Shown: positions 1 to 7,344, counted from the first letter of the stretch. The stretch is 10,502 bases of DNA from a bacterium (GCA_020061125.1 JAGUYV010000462.1:1-10502); one strand, 5' to 3'. Program-made: numbers and translations. Notes: generated by a model not told the origin, from the letters alone.

Positions 1-1
1 C

Positions 2-934
2 TGGATGGCGTCGCTCGAAGCCGAGTCCTCGGGCGCATGGGCCAAATCCGGGTATGTGGATGTCACTATCAGCGGTAATTCGTTAACCGCCGTTGACACA
101 TCTGCGATGCTGTCCAGCACCTCATACACCACACAAACCAATAATCTGACATTGTCGTACTACGACAACGGAACCTTCCTTGTCAGCCAGAACCCGTATT
201 ACTACGGCGTGTTCAACAATAGCGGCATCGGCGGCATGGTGTCATTCAGCCCCACCGACGCCGGGATCATGATATTCGCGCCCAAGTGCATGTCCTGCAC
301 CGCAAGCTCCATTGCGGGCACATATTACTCCGTGACACTGGGAATCGAGTCGAACCTGAATTTCTACAACTACTTCGTGGAAACCACAATCAACACCGAC
401 GGCACTTACTCTTATTCGGGATACATGTCCAACCAGACCGGAGCTTACATGACCCCCACCTCCGGCTCCGGCACCTACTCCCTCACGGGTAACGGGACCT
501 TCATCATGGACAGCGATTCCGGCCAGTACATGGGCATGATCGGCGCAGACGGCGATGTGCTCCTGTACGCCAAGTACGGAACCGGTGGCCGCGAGATCAA
601 CTACATGATCCGCAAAGGTTCGAGCGTGAGCTTGAGCACCGCCGCCGGCCCGTTCTACGGCCTGTTCTTCGAAAAGAACGACACCACACCGTACTTCAAG
701 AGCACACTGTCCTACATGGATGTGGGATCGGATGGCTTCATGCAAATGCTCGACCGGTCGGGATTTGCCTACGCCGACGCCGAAACAGAAACCATCACCG
801 TTGACTCCAGCGGACGCATCGCCACGGATCCGGACACCATCCCGGCCGTCAGCAGCGACGCAACCCTGGGCGTGGTCACGGACATGAATCCATCGGACAT
901 GCTCGGCGGGGGATTCTTCTTCCGCATACCGTAA
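2..934 (+). CDS. C-terminal part of a secreted beta-rich protein of unknown function (5'-truncated by window)
   Basis: The frame is open from base 2 with no convincing start, so the gene very likely begins upstream of the window; the first internal ATG is at base 5. About 310 residues are visible. They are rich in Ser, Thr, Gly, Tyr and Asn with very few Lys or Arg, which is typical of exported or surface proteins. At least two related blocks recur: a GTY...N..F...T...DGTY unit (near residues 104-135) and a SGTYSLTGNGTF...G..G.DGDVLLYA unit (near residues 155-190). This pattern suggests repeated beta-hairpin or lipocalin-like sheets. A single CxxC (KCMSC, near residue 95) is present. No catalytic motif or family is recognised, and the signal peptide would be outside the window. 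A terminator follows 22 bases after the stop, so this is the last gene of its transcript. Confidence 0.72.
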   Translation, partial: WMASLEAESSGAWAKSGYVDVTISGNSLTAVDTSAMLSSTSYTTQTNNLTLSYYDNGTFLVSQNPYYYGVFNNSGIGGMVSFSPTDAGIMIFAPKCMSCTASSIAGTYYSVTLGIESNLNFYNYFVETTINTDGTYSYSGYMSNQTGAYMTPTSGSGTYSLTGNGTFIMDSDSGQYMGMIGADGDVLLYAKYGTGGREINYMIRKGSSVSLSTAAGPFYGLFFEKNDTTPYFKSTLSYMDVGSDGFMQMLDRSGFAYADAETETITVDSSGRIATDPDTIPAVSSDATLGVVTDMNPSDMLGGGFFFRIP

Positions 935-956
935 TCGTTTCAGTAAGTTCAAGCAG

Positions 957-1000
957 CGCCCCGCCCTCCGGACCCCAAAAGCCCGGGGGGCGTTTTCTTT
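957..1000 (+). terminator. Rho-independent terminator after the secreted-protein gene
   Basis: A GC-rich arm CGCCCC (957-962) pairs with GGGGCG (987-992), with further G/C pairing possible inside. The T-rich run TTTTCTTT (993-1000) follows at once. It lies 22 bases after the stop of the upstream gene. Confidence 0.8.
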
Positions 1001-1027
1001 GCGCGCCGGGCGCGGCTGTGCTACAAT
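999..1027 (+). promoter_or_regulatory. Candidate sigma70 promoter for the CNB-Nudix-peptidase operon
   Basis: A -35-like TTGCGC (999-1004), a 17-nt spacer and an extended -10, TG-C-TACAAT (1019-1027), are visible. Transcription would start near 1034, about 40 nt before the chosen ATG at 1074. The promoter overlaps the last bases of the preceding terminator's T-tract. Its position also argues against the upstream in-frame start codons, since the ATG at 1026 lies inside the -10 box. Confidence 0.6.
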
Positions 1028-1073
1028 GAAATATGCAAAAGGACCCGAACGCCAGAGCGGGAGACAACGGCGC

Positions 1074-1547
1074 ATGGACATGAAATCCATCCTCGCGCAA
1101 AGCGGCTTGTTCGAGGATGTTCCCAGACAGACCTTTTCCTTCATCGTGGAAAACTGCGAGCTTATTGACTGCGAAGACGGCGAGATCATCTTTGTGGAGG
1201 ATGACACCGAACCGCGCGGCATGTACATCGTGGTCTCGGGCGAAGTCATCATCACAACCGAAGTGGAAGCCGGAAAAGAACAGCACGCCCCCGGGCAGCA
1301 GAACTATTTCCTCACACGGCTCGGGCCGCAGGATTCGTTCGGGGAAATGTCGCTCATTGACGGCGGACCGCGCAGCGCCACGGCCACGGCACAGGGGCCG
1401 ACTTCCCTGTGTTTCATTGCGGACGATGTGGTGCGCAAAACCGTGGACAGGGATCCCCGCGCGGCCTATTGTATCATGAGAAATGTGGGCGCCATCGTTT
1501 GCAGGCGCCTGCGCGAATCCGACTTCGCGGTCAAACACCTGCTTTGA
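1074..1547 (+). CDS. Cyclic nucleotide-binding-domain (CNMP/Crp-type sensor) protein, single domain
   Basis: This 157-residue protein is almost entirely one cNMP-binding domain. It has the N-terminal helix with the LxxSGLFEDVP signature (residues 7-17), a DGEIIFVEDD strand-turn (35-44), GMYIVVSGEVII (49-60), and the phosphate-binding cassette FGEMSLIDGGPRSATA (89-104) with Glu91 and Arg100 as in cAMP/cGMP binders. A C-terminal helix follows, ending at residue 157, and there is no helix-turn-helix, kinase or channel part. It is therefore probably a stand-alone sensor acting through protein contacts, though the ligand cannot be read from sequence. The start at 1074 is chosen because GGGAG lies about 10 nt upstream and because the upstream ATG at 1026 lies in the promoter. 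It is the first gene of a tight operon, and the next start is 10 nt after its stop. Confidence 0.88.
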   Translation: MDMKSILAQSGLFEDVPRQTFSFIVENCELIDCEDGEIIFVEDDTEPRGMYIVVSGEVIITTEVEAGKEQHAPGQQNYFLTRLGPQDSFGEMSLIDGGPRSATATAQGPTSLCFIADDVVRKTVDRDPRAAYCIMRNVGAIVCRRLRESDFAVKHLL

Positions 1548-1557
1548 GCCTTTTCAC

Positions 1558-2112
1558 ATGAAGCCCTGGACAATCCTCTCTTCTCAAAATGTCTTCGATT
1601 CCTTCTGGGTTAAAATACGCAAAGACGCCGTGCGCCTGGCCAACGGCAGGGAACTCGACGATTTCTATGTAATCGAGCGCCGCGACTTTTCCGTGATCTT
1701 CGGCCTTACTCACGACAACCGGGTTCCGCTCGTGCGCCAGTACAAGCACGGGGTCCGGGACTTCATGCTCGAACTGCCCGCCGGGTTCATCGAGGACAAC
1801 GAAGACCCCGCGCACGCCGCGCGCCGCGAGTTCACCGAGGAAACCGGCTTCACCGCACAGTCGTTCGAACCCCTGGGAAAGCTCTTGGTCGGCCCTTCCA
1901 ACATGAACCACACGGCCTACGCTTTCCTGGCCCGAAACGCCGAGGACACGGGCCGCCAGCGCCTGGACGACACCGAGGACATCGAGGTGGCGCTCACGCC
2001 CCTCGACGAGGTTCTCGACGCCGTGGCTTCGGGCCGCATCAACTGCATGACCTCCGTGGCCGTCACACACCTGGCCATGCAGCGCCTCCGAAACGGAAAT
2101 TCCAACCCATGA
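1558..2112 (+). CDS. Nudix hydrolase, ADP-ribose/ADP-sugar pyrophosphatase type
   Basis: This 184-residue protein carries a perfect Nudix box, G-x5-E-x7-RE-F-x-EE-x-G-F, at residues 76-98 (Gly76, Glu82, Arg90-Glu91, Glu94-Glu95, Gly97). Members of this fold use these glutamates to bind Mg2+ and cleave nucleoside diphosphates linked to another group. The preceding LVRQYKHGV...LELPAG segment (58-76) is typical of the ADP-ribose pyrophosphatase branch (NudF/YqkG-like), which yields AMP plus ribose 5-phosphate. The substrate is inferred from that resemblance. The ATG at 1558 has only a weak Shine-Dalgarno, and translation is probably coupled to the upstream gene 10 nt away. Its TGA stop overlaps the next gene's ATG (ATGA, 2109-2112). 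Length is normal for the family. Confidence 0.92.
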   Translation: MKPWTILSSQNVFDSFWVKIRKDAVRLANGRELDDFYVIERRDFSVIFGLTHDNRVPLVRQYKHGVRDFMLELPAGFIEDNEDPAHAARREFTEETGFTAQSFEPLGKLLVGPSNMNHTAYAFLARNAEDTGRQRLDDTEDIEVALTPLDEVLDAVASGRINCMTSVAVTHLAMQRLRNGNSNP

Positions 2113-3218
2113 TTAAACAGGACAGACTCATTCAATCGTTTCTGGATCTCGTCACCATTGACAGCGAATCCGGCGACGAGCGCGCGATCTGCGATTACCT
2201 CAAAGAACAGTTGTCACTGTTCACCAATGACATTCTGGAAGACAACGCGGGCGCGTCCTTTGGCGGCAACGCGGGCAATGTCATCGCGTGCATCAAGGGA
2301 ACCGCCCCCGCGCCACGCATCCTGCTGAACGCACACATGGATGTCATCGCCCCGGCCCGCGGCGTCAAACCCGTGCGCGAGGGATCCCTCATCCGCTCCG
2401 ATGGAACCACCAACCTGGGAGCGGACGACAAGGCCGGCGTGGCCTGCATCCTCGAAACACTGCTCACAATGCGGGAAAACAATTTGCCGCACGGAGACCT
2501 TCTCATCATCTTCACCGTGTCCGAAGAAGTGCATCTCAAAGGTGCGCGCGCCCTGGATCCCGCCCTGCTTGACGCGGAATTCGGCTTCACCCTGGACAGC
2601 ACGGGCCACGCCGGGGACATCATCACCAGTTCGCCCAGCCACGACTCCATCGCCGCGCGCGTGTTCGGCCGCGCCGCGCACGCGGGCATGGAACCTGAAA
2701 AAGGCACCAACGCCATCTGGGTCGCATCCCGCGCCATCGCGCGCATGAAGCTGGGCCGCATTGACGAGGAAACCACGGCCAACATCGGCATCATCAAGGG
2801 GGGCCGCGCGTCCAACATCGTGCCGGACCAGGTCGAGGTCACGGGCGAAGCGCGCAGCCGCAATCCCGGAAAACTGGACGCCCAGATCGCGCACATGAAG
2901 CAGTGCCTGGAATCCACGGCTGCGGAACTGGGCGCGCAGGCCAAAGTCGGCGTGCAGCGCGAGTACATGGGGTACAGCCTTCCAGAGACAAGCCCCGTGG
3001 TGGCGCACGCGGCGGCCGCGGCGCGCGCCATCGGTCTGCAGCCCGTGATCAAACCCTCGGGTGGAGGCAGCGACGCCAATGTGTTCAACGCCGCGGGTCT
3101 GCCCGTGGTCCCCATCGGCGCCGCCATGCAGAACCCGCACAGAACCGACGAGTTTCTGGATGTCAACGACCTCGCGGCCGTGGCACGGTTCACCCTGGCG
3201 CTGGTGCGCGCACAATAA
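2109..3218 (+). CDS. M20-family metallopeptidase, tripeptidase T-like (PepT-like)
   Basis: This 369-residue protein has the complete di-zinc M20 set in order: NAHMDV (His76, Asp78 catalytic), GADDKAG (bridging Asp106), TVSEEVHLKGA (Glu139 catalytic base, Glu140 ligand), LDS (Asp163) and NPHRTDE (His344). The lid/dimerisation domain, about residues 178-285, starts with SHDSIAARVFGRAAHAGMEPEKGTNA in the usual manner. The GADDKAG context and the spacing match PepT-like aminotripeptidases better than ArgE/DapE deacylases. The likely role is cytosolic removal of N-terminal residues from small peptides. No signal peptide is seen. The start overlaps the Nudix stop by 4 nt, indicating translational coupling. 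The gene ends with TAA and no clear hairpin terminator follows. Confidence 0.9.
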   Translation: MIKQDRLIQSFLDLVTIDSESGDERAICDYLKEQLSLFTNDILEDNAGASFGGNAGNVIACIKGTAPAPRILLNAHMDVIAPARGVKPVREGSLIRSDGTTNLGADDKAGVACILETLLTMRENNLPHGDLLIIFTVSEEVHLKGARALDPALLDAEFGFTLDSTGHAGDIITSSPSHDSIAARVFGRAAHAGMEPEKGTNAIWVASRAIARMKLGRIDEETTANIGIIKGGRASNIVPDQVEVTGEARSRNPGKLDAQIAHMKQCLESTAAELGAQAKVGVQREYMGYSLPETSPVVAHAAAAARAIGLQPVIKPSGGGSDANVFNAAGLPVVPIGAAMQNPHRTDEFLDVNDLAAVARFTLALVRAQ

Positions 3219-3334
3219 AGGCGAGTTGCGATTTCACACCAATAAAACGAATCTTCATGAATTTGATTTGCTCGAATTCGTGTCCATTCGTGAACCTGTT
3301 TTTTCATCCATTCATAACGCACGGGAGAGCGCTC
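3219..3334 (+). other. AT-rich intergenic spacer with degenerate ATTCGTG repeats
   Basis: This spacer of 116 bases is clearly lower in G+C than both neighbours. ATTCGTG occurs at 3276-3282 and 3286-3292 (10-nt period), in the context TCCATTC, which recurs as TCCATTCAT near 3307-3315. GGGAGAG at 3323-3329 serves as Shine-Dalgarno for the ATG at 3335. No convincing promoter or terminator was found. Confidence 0.5.
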
Positions 3335-4150
3335 ATGCCGGTACAATTCGCATTTCAGGAAGGGCTGATACCAGCCGGGGACGAGGAGTCCTTTTTCACA
3401 AGGCTGCGGGACTGGGGTTTCGACGCCGTGGAGGTGTGGGGCGAAAATCTTGATGCGCGCCTGGAGCGCGTGAAAACCGCCGCGCGAAACGCCGGGCTGC
3501 CCGTATGCGGCATCTGCCCCGGCGGGCGCGGCATCCGCGGCTCGCTGCTGCACGAGTCCGAATCGTCCCGCGCGCTGGCGCGCAAGGATATTTCCACCCT
3601 GCTGCATTGCGCCGCGGAACTCGGCGGCGCGGGCCTCAATGTGGTGCCGGAATTCGGCGCGGAAAAATTCATGGCCCTGCACCCGGACCATTCCGATCTG
3701 ACAAAACGCAAGAAAATTTTTATCGAGGAACTCGCCCCCCTGGCCGCGGAGGCGGAAAAGCTCGGCGTGCAGATTCTGCTCGAACCCCTGAACCGCTACG
3801 AAGCCTTTTTCCTGCTCACCGTGGACCAGGCCGCGGGCCTGTGCCGCGAATCCGGCAGCCCGGCCGTGCGCATCCTCGCAGACCTGTTCCACATGAACAT
3901 CGAGGACGCGGACATTCCCGCCACGCTCTCGCGCAACATCCGGCTCATCCCTTATTTGCACCTGGCCGATTCCAACCGCCTGCTGCCTGGCCACGGGCAT
4001 ACGGATTTCCGCGCCGCATTCGACGCGCTGAACAGATCCGGATTCTCGGGCGCTCTGTGCATGGAATGCGGCATCCCCGGCGACCCTGACAAAACCGTTC
4101 CGGCCGCCCTGCGCCATGTTCGCGCCCTGTGGGCCGAGGCGCAATACTGA
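3335..4150 (+). CDS. TIM-barrel sugar (phosphate) isomerase/epimerase, AP-endonuclease-2 superfamily
   Basis: This 271-residue protein matches the xylose-isomerase-like TIM barrel. Characteristic strand ends are LLEPLNRYE (Glu150), ILADLFHMNIED (Asp183, His186), YLHLADSNRLLPGHGHTDF (His209) and LCMECG (Glu244). These Glu/Asp/His/Glu positions are the divalent-metal site used in D-tagatose/D-psicose 3-epimerases and related enzymes, and EPLNRYE and ADSNR..PGHGH are typical of that branch. The exact sugar cannot be inferred. The ATG at 3335 is preferred to longer in-frame possibilities because it follows a good GGGAGAG ribosome site and the family N-terminus begins here. It is separated from the peptidase gene by 116 nt and converges with the opposite-strand HD-GYP gene 36 nt downstream. 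Confidence 0.88.
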   Translation: MPVQFAFQEGLIPAGDEESFFTRLRDWGFDAVEVWGENLDARLERVKTAARNAGLPVCGICPGGRGIRGSLLHESESSRALARKDISTLLHCAAELGGAGLNVVPEFGAEKFMALHPDHSDLTKRKKIFIEELAPLAAEAEKLGVQILLEPLNRYEAFFLLTVDQAAGLCRESGSPAVRILADLFHMNIEDADIPATLSRNIRLIPYLHLADSNRLLPGHGHTDFRAAFDALNRSGFSGALCMECGIPGDPDKTVPAALRHVRALWAEAQY

Positions 4151-4186
4151 TTCCTCGTCCCGCACGCACGGCTCTCGCGAGTTCCT

Positions 4187-5818
4187 TCATTTTTTATTGT
4201 TGGGAACGAATGGCCATGTCTGTTCGAAACCCATGGTCGCTCCGGGGCCGGGGTCTTCGAGCAGATAAATTTTGTTGTCCAGAAACGCGTTGAATATCTC
4301 GGGGTCCAGATGGCCGTCCTTGACCTCGAAGCGCAGGATGTCGAGCGATTTTTCCACGGGCATGGCGGGTTTGTAGGGGCGGTCCTGCGCGGTAAGCGCG
4401 TCGTAGATGTCCACCAGCGCGAGGATCCGGGCCTGCACGGGGATTTTGCTCGCGCGCAGCTTGTGCGGATATCCGCTGCCGTCGAGTTTCTCGTGGTGCG
4501 AAGCGGCAATTTCGGGCACGCGCCGCAGGCGGCGGGTGAACGGGATCTGGCTCAAGATCTTGTATGTGCTTTCCACATGCGCGTTCATTATTTTGCGCTC
4601 GGCTTCGGTGAGGTTGCCGCGGCGCACCTTGAGGGCGGCTTTTTCCTGCGCCGTGAGCCAGGGCTGCCGGGTTCCGTCCGCGGCGGCGAACCGGCGTCGC
4701 GCGATCCGGTCCACGCGTTTCATGTCCTCGTCGTTCATGAAGCCTGGTTTGTCAATGCGCAACACAAAATCCAGTTCGTCCTGCGTTTCGCGAATCTCCT
4801 GCTCGGCTTTTTCGTCCAGCGCGCGGATCCGCTCTGGCGATGCATCAGTTTCCATGAGCCGGATTTTCTGTTCGAGGCTCTGTTTCTGTATGGATAGTTT
4901 TATGGCCTGGAACCGTTCGCACACCTGCGCGCGCTGGTTGGGGAAGAGCTTGTTTTCCTTGATGAGAATGTGCTCGCGCACGCCGATTTTGCCCACATCG
5001 TGGAGCCAGGCCGCGTATTCGAGTTCCTTGACTTCCTGCTCGGAAAAGCAGCCCATGGCGCGGGCCAGGGCCGTGGCGTACATGGCCACGCGGCGCGAGT
5101 GCCCTGCCGTGGCCGGATCGCGCTCGTCAATCGCGCTTGCGGAGTAGCGCACGAATGCGTCGAACAGGTCCGCCACTTCCTTGTACAACTGCGCGTTCTC
5201 GATGGACACCGCGGCCTGCGAGGCCAGGGACATAAGGATGTGCCGGTCCCGCTCGGAAAACGCCGTGACTTCGCCGTCCCGCATTTTGTTGATGAGCTGC
5301 ACCGCGCCCGTGACTTCGCCCTGGTGGTTCACCATGGGCACGGTGAGCATGGACCGGGTGCGGTACCCGGATTTGCGGTCCACGCTCTTGTTGAATGTGT
5401 AGGGCCTGCTCTCCGGGATGCGGTACACATCCTTGATGTTGAGTTGCTTTCCGGTGAGAGCCACATAGCCCGCGATGCTCTGCTTGTTGATTGGCAGACG
5501 GATTTCCTTGATCTGCTTGTCGTCGGTCACATGGAAATAGAGTTCGTTTTTCTCCTGGTCCACGAGGTAGAGCGTGCCGCGATCCGCGTGAAGCAGGCGC
5601 TTGGCTTCGTCAATGATGCGCACCAGCAGGGCGTACAGGTCAATCTCCGAACTGATGGCCACGCCCACATCCAGGAGTTTGGAGGTGAGATTCTGCAACT
5701 CTTCGAGTTCGCGCTGCACCTCGGGCGTAGCCGCGCCCGCGCCGCGGAATTTTCGCGCAAAACTCTTGAGCCGATCCGTGTTCTCCTCGATGTTCTGTGT
5801 GTCCGGTTTTTGCGCCAA
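4187..5818 (-). CDS. GAF-domain HD-GYP protein (putative c-di-GMP phosphodiesterase) with a large insertion
   Basis: This 543-residue protein has an N-terminal coiled segment (about 30-55), a GAF sensor domain (about 58-210, with RGTLYLVD, GYVALTG and SMLTVPM) and an HD-GYP domain. HD-GYP motifs are WLHDVGKIGV (His273-Asp274), MNAH (His414), SHHEKLDGSGYP (His441-442, GYP 449-451) and ALVDIYDALTAQDRPYK (Asp470). The family hydrolyses cyclic di-GMP in the cytosol. The HD dyad and His414 are 141 residues apart, against about 29 in canonical proteins, so roughly 110 charged, helical residues (about 285-400) are inserted. The start is TTG at 5818: GGAGG lies 5 nt upstream and the next in-frame Met is at residue 157, inside GAF. 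It is the last gene of the minus-strand operon, 22 nt after the acetyltransferase. Confidence 0.9.
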   Translation of the reverse strand: MAQKPDTQNIEENTDRLKSFARKFRGAGAATPEVQRELEELQNLTSKLLDVGVAISSEIDLYALLVRIIDEAKRLLHADRGTLYLVDQEKNELYFHVTDDKQIKEIRLPINKQSIAGYVALTGKQLNIKDVYRIPESRPYTFNKSVDRKSGYRTRSMLTVPMVNHQGEVTGAVQLINKMRDGEVTAFSERDRHILMSLASQAAVSIENAQLYKEVADLFDAFVRYSASAIDERDPATAGHSRRVAMYATALARAMGCFSEQEVKELEYAAWLHDVGKIGVREHILIKENKLFPNQRAQVCERFQAIKLSIQKQSLEQKIRLMETDASPERIRALDEKAEQEIRETQDELDFVLRIDKPGFMNDEDMKRVDRIARRRFAAADGTRQPWLTAQEKAALKVRRGNLTEAERKIMNAHVESTYKILSQIPFTRRLRRVPEIAASHHEKLDGSGYPHKLRASKIPVQARILALVDIYDALTAQDRPYKPAMPVEKSLDILRFEVKDGHLDPEIFNAFLDNKIYLLEDPGPGATMGFEQTWPFVPNNKK

Positions 5819-5823
5819 CGCTG

Positions 5824-5828
5824 CCTCC
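5824..5828 (-). promoter_or_regulatory. Strong Shine-Dalgarno (GGAGG) supporting a TTG start
   Basis: GGAGG on the minus strand lies 5 nt before the TTG at 5818-5816. It decides the start of the HD-GYP gene, which has no ATG or GTG near its N-terminus. Confidence 0.75.
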
Positions 5829-5840
5829 GCCGCCCGTCCG

Positions 5841-6314
5841 TCAGTCCACGGACCTTATCACGGCGATTTCATTGCAGTCCGGATAGTTTACGCAGTTCAC
5901 GCACTCGATCCAGATTTTCTTGGGAAGCTCATTCATGTCAACTGTCTTGAAGCCGAACTTTTCGAAATAACCGGGGATGAAGGTGAGCGCGAACACGCGG
6001 GTGACTTCAAGCTCGCGGGCCTCAACCATGGCTTCCTCGATGAGCGCGCGGCCCATGCCCATGCCCTGGTACTCGGGCGCCACGGACAGGGATTTGACTT
6101 CCGCCAGGTCGTCCCACATCACATGAAGGCAGCAGCACCCCTGGATCTGCCCGTCAATCTCGATCACGAAGAACGAGCGGATGCGCTCGTAGATTTCATT
6201 CATGGAACGGGGCAGCATGCTGCCCTCGCGCGCGTTGCGCATGATGAGCGCGTGGATGGCCAGCGCGTCGCGAACCGTGGCTTTTCGGGTTTTCAGAGCA
6301 ATCCGTTCTTTCAT
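5841..6314 (-). CDS. GNAT N-acetyltransferase, stand-alone ArgA-like (N-acetylglutamate synthase-type)
   Basis: This 157-residue GNAT protein has the acetyl-CoA loop YQGMGMG (82-88; Q-x2-G-x-G), the preceding beta-4 EVKSLSVAPEYQG, and the C-terminal FEKFGF signature (118-122). The features GSMLPRSMNEIYERIRSFFV (31-50), DDLAEVKSL and ELPKKIW...C match the short, kinase-free N-acetylglutamate synthases that supply acetylglutamate for arginine biosynthesis. Substrate is inferred from that likeness. The tail holds a Cys cluster (Cys138, Cys141, Cys147) in addition to CCC at 60-62. The ATG overlaps the stop of the upstream gene by 4 nt (ATGA at 6314-6311), so translation is coupled. It precedes the HD-GYP gene by 22 nt. 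Confidence 0.85.
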   Translation of the reverse strand: MKERIALKTRKATVRDALAIHALIMRNAREGSMLPRSMNEIYERIRSFFVIEIDGQIQGCCCLHVMWDDLAEVKSLSVAPEYQGMGMGRALIEEAMVEARELEVTRVFALTFIPGYFEKFGFKTVDMNELPKKIWIECVNCVNYPDCNEIAVIRSVD

Positions 6315-7120
6315 TTCTTTACCTTGGGGCCGGATGGCGCCTTGGGTTTGTCCGGCGCGTCCGGCTTCTCAATTTTCAATTTCTTGTCACTTTCATTGTA
6401 ACGCCTCAAGGAATCAATTCCGAGCCAGTTCCGCATGTCGAGCAGCAGGTCGGTCTGTTTGCGGGTCATGGATTCGAGGCTCGTGAGCGCGTTGACCTGG
6501 AAGTTCAGAATGCGATTGAACGAGGCGGTGGCGGCGTTGTCCGCGGCCGGGTAATTGCGTTGCGCGCGGTACACGCGGTAGATGGCCTCGCCGTCCGCCG
6601 CGCTCTTCTTGAGCAGCGCTTCGACATGCTGCGGGAAGTTGCCGATGCGCTCTCTTGCCGACGGCAGCATGCGGAACTTGGCGTTGTTCTTCTGGAAATC
6701 CGCCATGAAATACATGCGCGTGGCCGCGGACTCCAGGGCGGCGAACTTTCCGTCCTCGGGCTGCGGCTCGAGCAGGTCCGCGGCGCAGCGCGTGAACTGG
6801 CCCAGGGAATACGCCAGGCTCTCGGCCTTGTCCGGCCTCTCCATGAAAAACCGGATGCGCTCGATGTGGAACAGCAGCCGGGTCACGCCTTCGTGAATGA
6901 AGAGGCTGCGCTCATGCCGGCCATGCTTGTTCAGCGCGGCGTCGTACAGTTCCGGCTCCTCGTCAATGCCTCGGGCCAATGCGTCCTTGTGTTTCTTTGC
7001 CACATTGCGCAGAGACTGCGGCAGATAGTTCACGATTTCATTTGCGGCCGTGTGATGCGTCTGCTGCTCCCAGGCGTGCGCGCATGATGGCAAAGCCGCG
7101 CACAGTGCGAGCGCGAGCAT
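6311..7120 (-). CDS. Exported protein, possible zinc phospholipase C / S1-P1 nuclease-like fold with degenerate metal site
   Basis: The chosen ATG gives 269 residues with a hydrophobic signal sequence (MLALALCAALPSCAHA) and probable signal-peptidase I cleavage after AHA. The mature protein would start Trp1-x4-His6-His7, and S1/P1 nucleases and bacterial phospholipase C use Trp1 as a zinc ligand, with His6 in P1. Further candidates are Asp37 or Asp44 and His60, but the usual LGxxxHxxxDxxxPxH segment reads LGQFTRCAADLLEPQ (mature 90-104), keeping Asp99 and losing the histidines. Activity is therefore doubtful and the family call is inference. The C-terminus is a Lys/Pro/Asp-rich tail. The signal lacks a basic n-region and no Shine-Dalgarno precedes 7120. 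The frame stays open to a GTG at 7348 that overlaps the hspR stop. LPSC might alternatively be a lipobox. Confidence 0.68.
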   Translation of the reverse strand: MLALALCAALPSCAHAWEQQTHHTAANEIVNYLPQSLRNVAKKHKDALARGIDEEPELYDAALNKHGRHERSLFIHEGVTRLLFHIERIRFFMERPDKAESLAYSLGQFTRCAADLLEPQPEDGKFAALESAATRMYFMADFQKNNAKFRMLPSARERIGNFPQHVEALLKKSAADGEAIYRVYRAQRNYPAADNAATASFNRILNFQVNALTSLESMTRKQTDLLLDMRNWLGIDSLRRYNESDKKLKIEKPDAPDKPKAPSGPKVKK

Positions 7121-7240
7121 AACATTGCGGATGGAAAGCCTGTGGAAAAACCCCTTGCCTCGCGTGAACCCGGCTCCACAAAACGCGGAGCCGCGAAAAT
7201 TTCCGGAACTGTTGAATAACCCTGAAACCTGCATCAAAGG

Positions 7241-7321
7241 CGCGAACGCAGCAAAAAACAGGGACTGGGAACGCGGCGATGTTCCGCGTGCCTGTACCTG
7301 CTTTTTACGGCCGCCCGGCTC
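7241..7321 (-). repeat. 81-bp interspersed repeat, copy A (frame-compatible)
   Basis: It aligns without gaps to 8734-8814 with 12 differences in 81 bases. It contains the hairpin ACGCGG (7271-7276) / CCGCGT (7284-7289). Read on the minus strand in the frame of the neighbouring exported-protein gene it is fully open and gives EPGGRKKQVQARG...QSLFFAAFA. It lies between hspR and the ATG at 7120. Confidence 0.85.
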
Positions 7322-7344
7322 TTTGAACAATCCTCTGGTCACGA

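Noticed and set aside
242-1255. Long minus-strand frames opposite the secreted-protein and cNMP genes
   Set aside because: They run antisense to genes with clear domains or composition, contain no recognisable motif, and result from the GC-rich codon pattern of the real strand.
2195-4165. 656-codon minus-strand frame across the peptidase and isomerase genes
   Set aside because: It is the shadow of two genes with complete active-site motifs; its translation is Arg/Ala/Gly-rich without domains.
4151-4200. Terminator between the convergent isomerase and HD-GYP genes
   Set aside because: CTCGCGAG followed later by TTTTTT is suggestive, but the palindrome leaves no loop and the arms mismatch when extended.
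4970-5950. Plus-strand frame of over 300 codons opposite the HD-GYP gene
   Set aside because: Antisense to conserved GAF and HD-GYP motifs and with no protein-like features of its own.
7171-7193. CGGCTCC/GGAGCCG hairpin near the exported-protein start
   Set aside because: A real 7-bp inverted repeat with a 9-nt loop, but it lacks a T-tract on either strand and has no clear relation to a start codon; it may be chance in GC-rich DNA.
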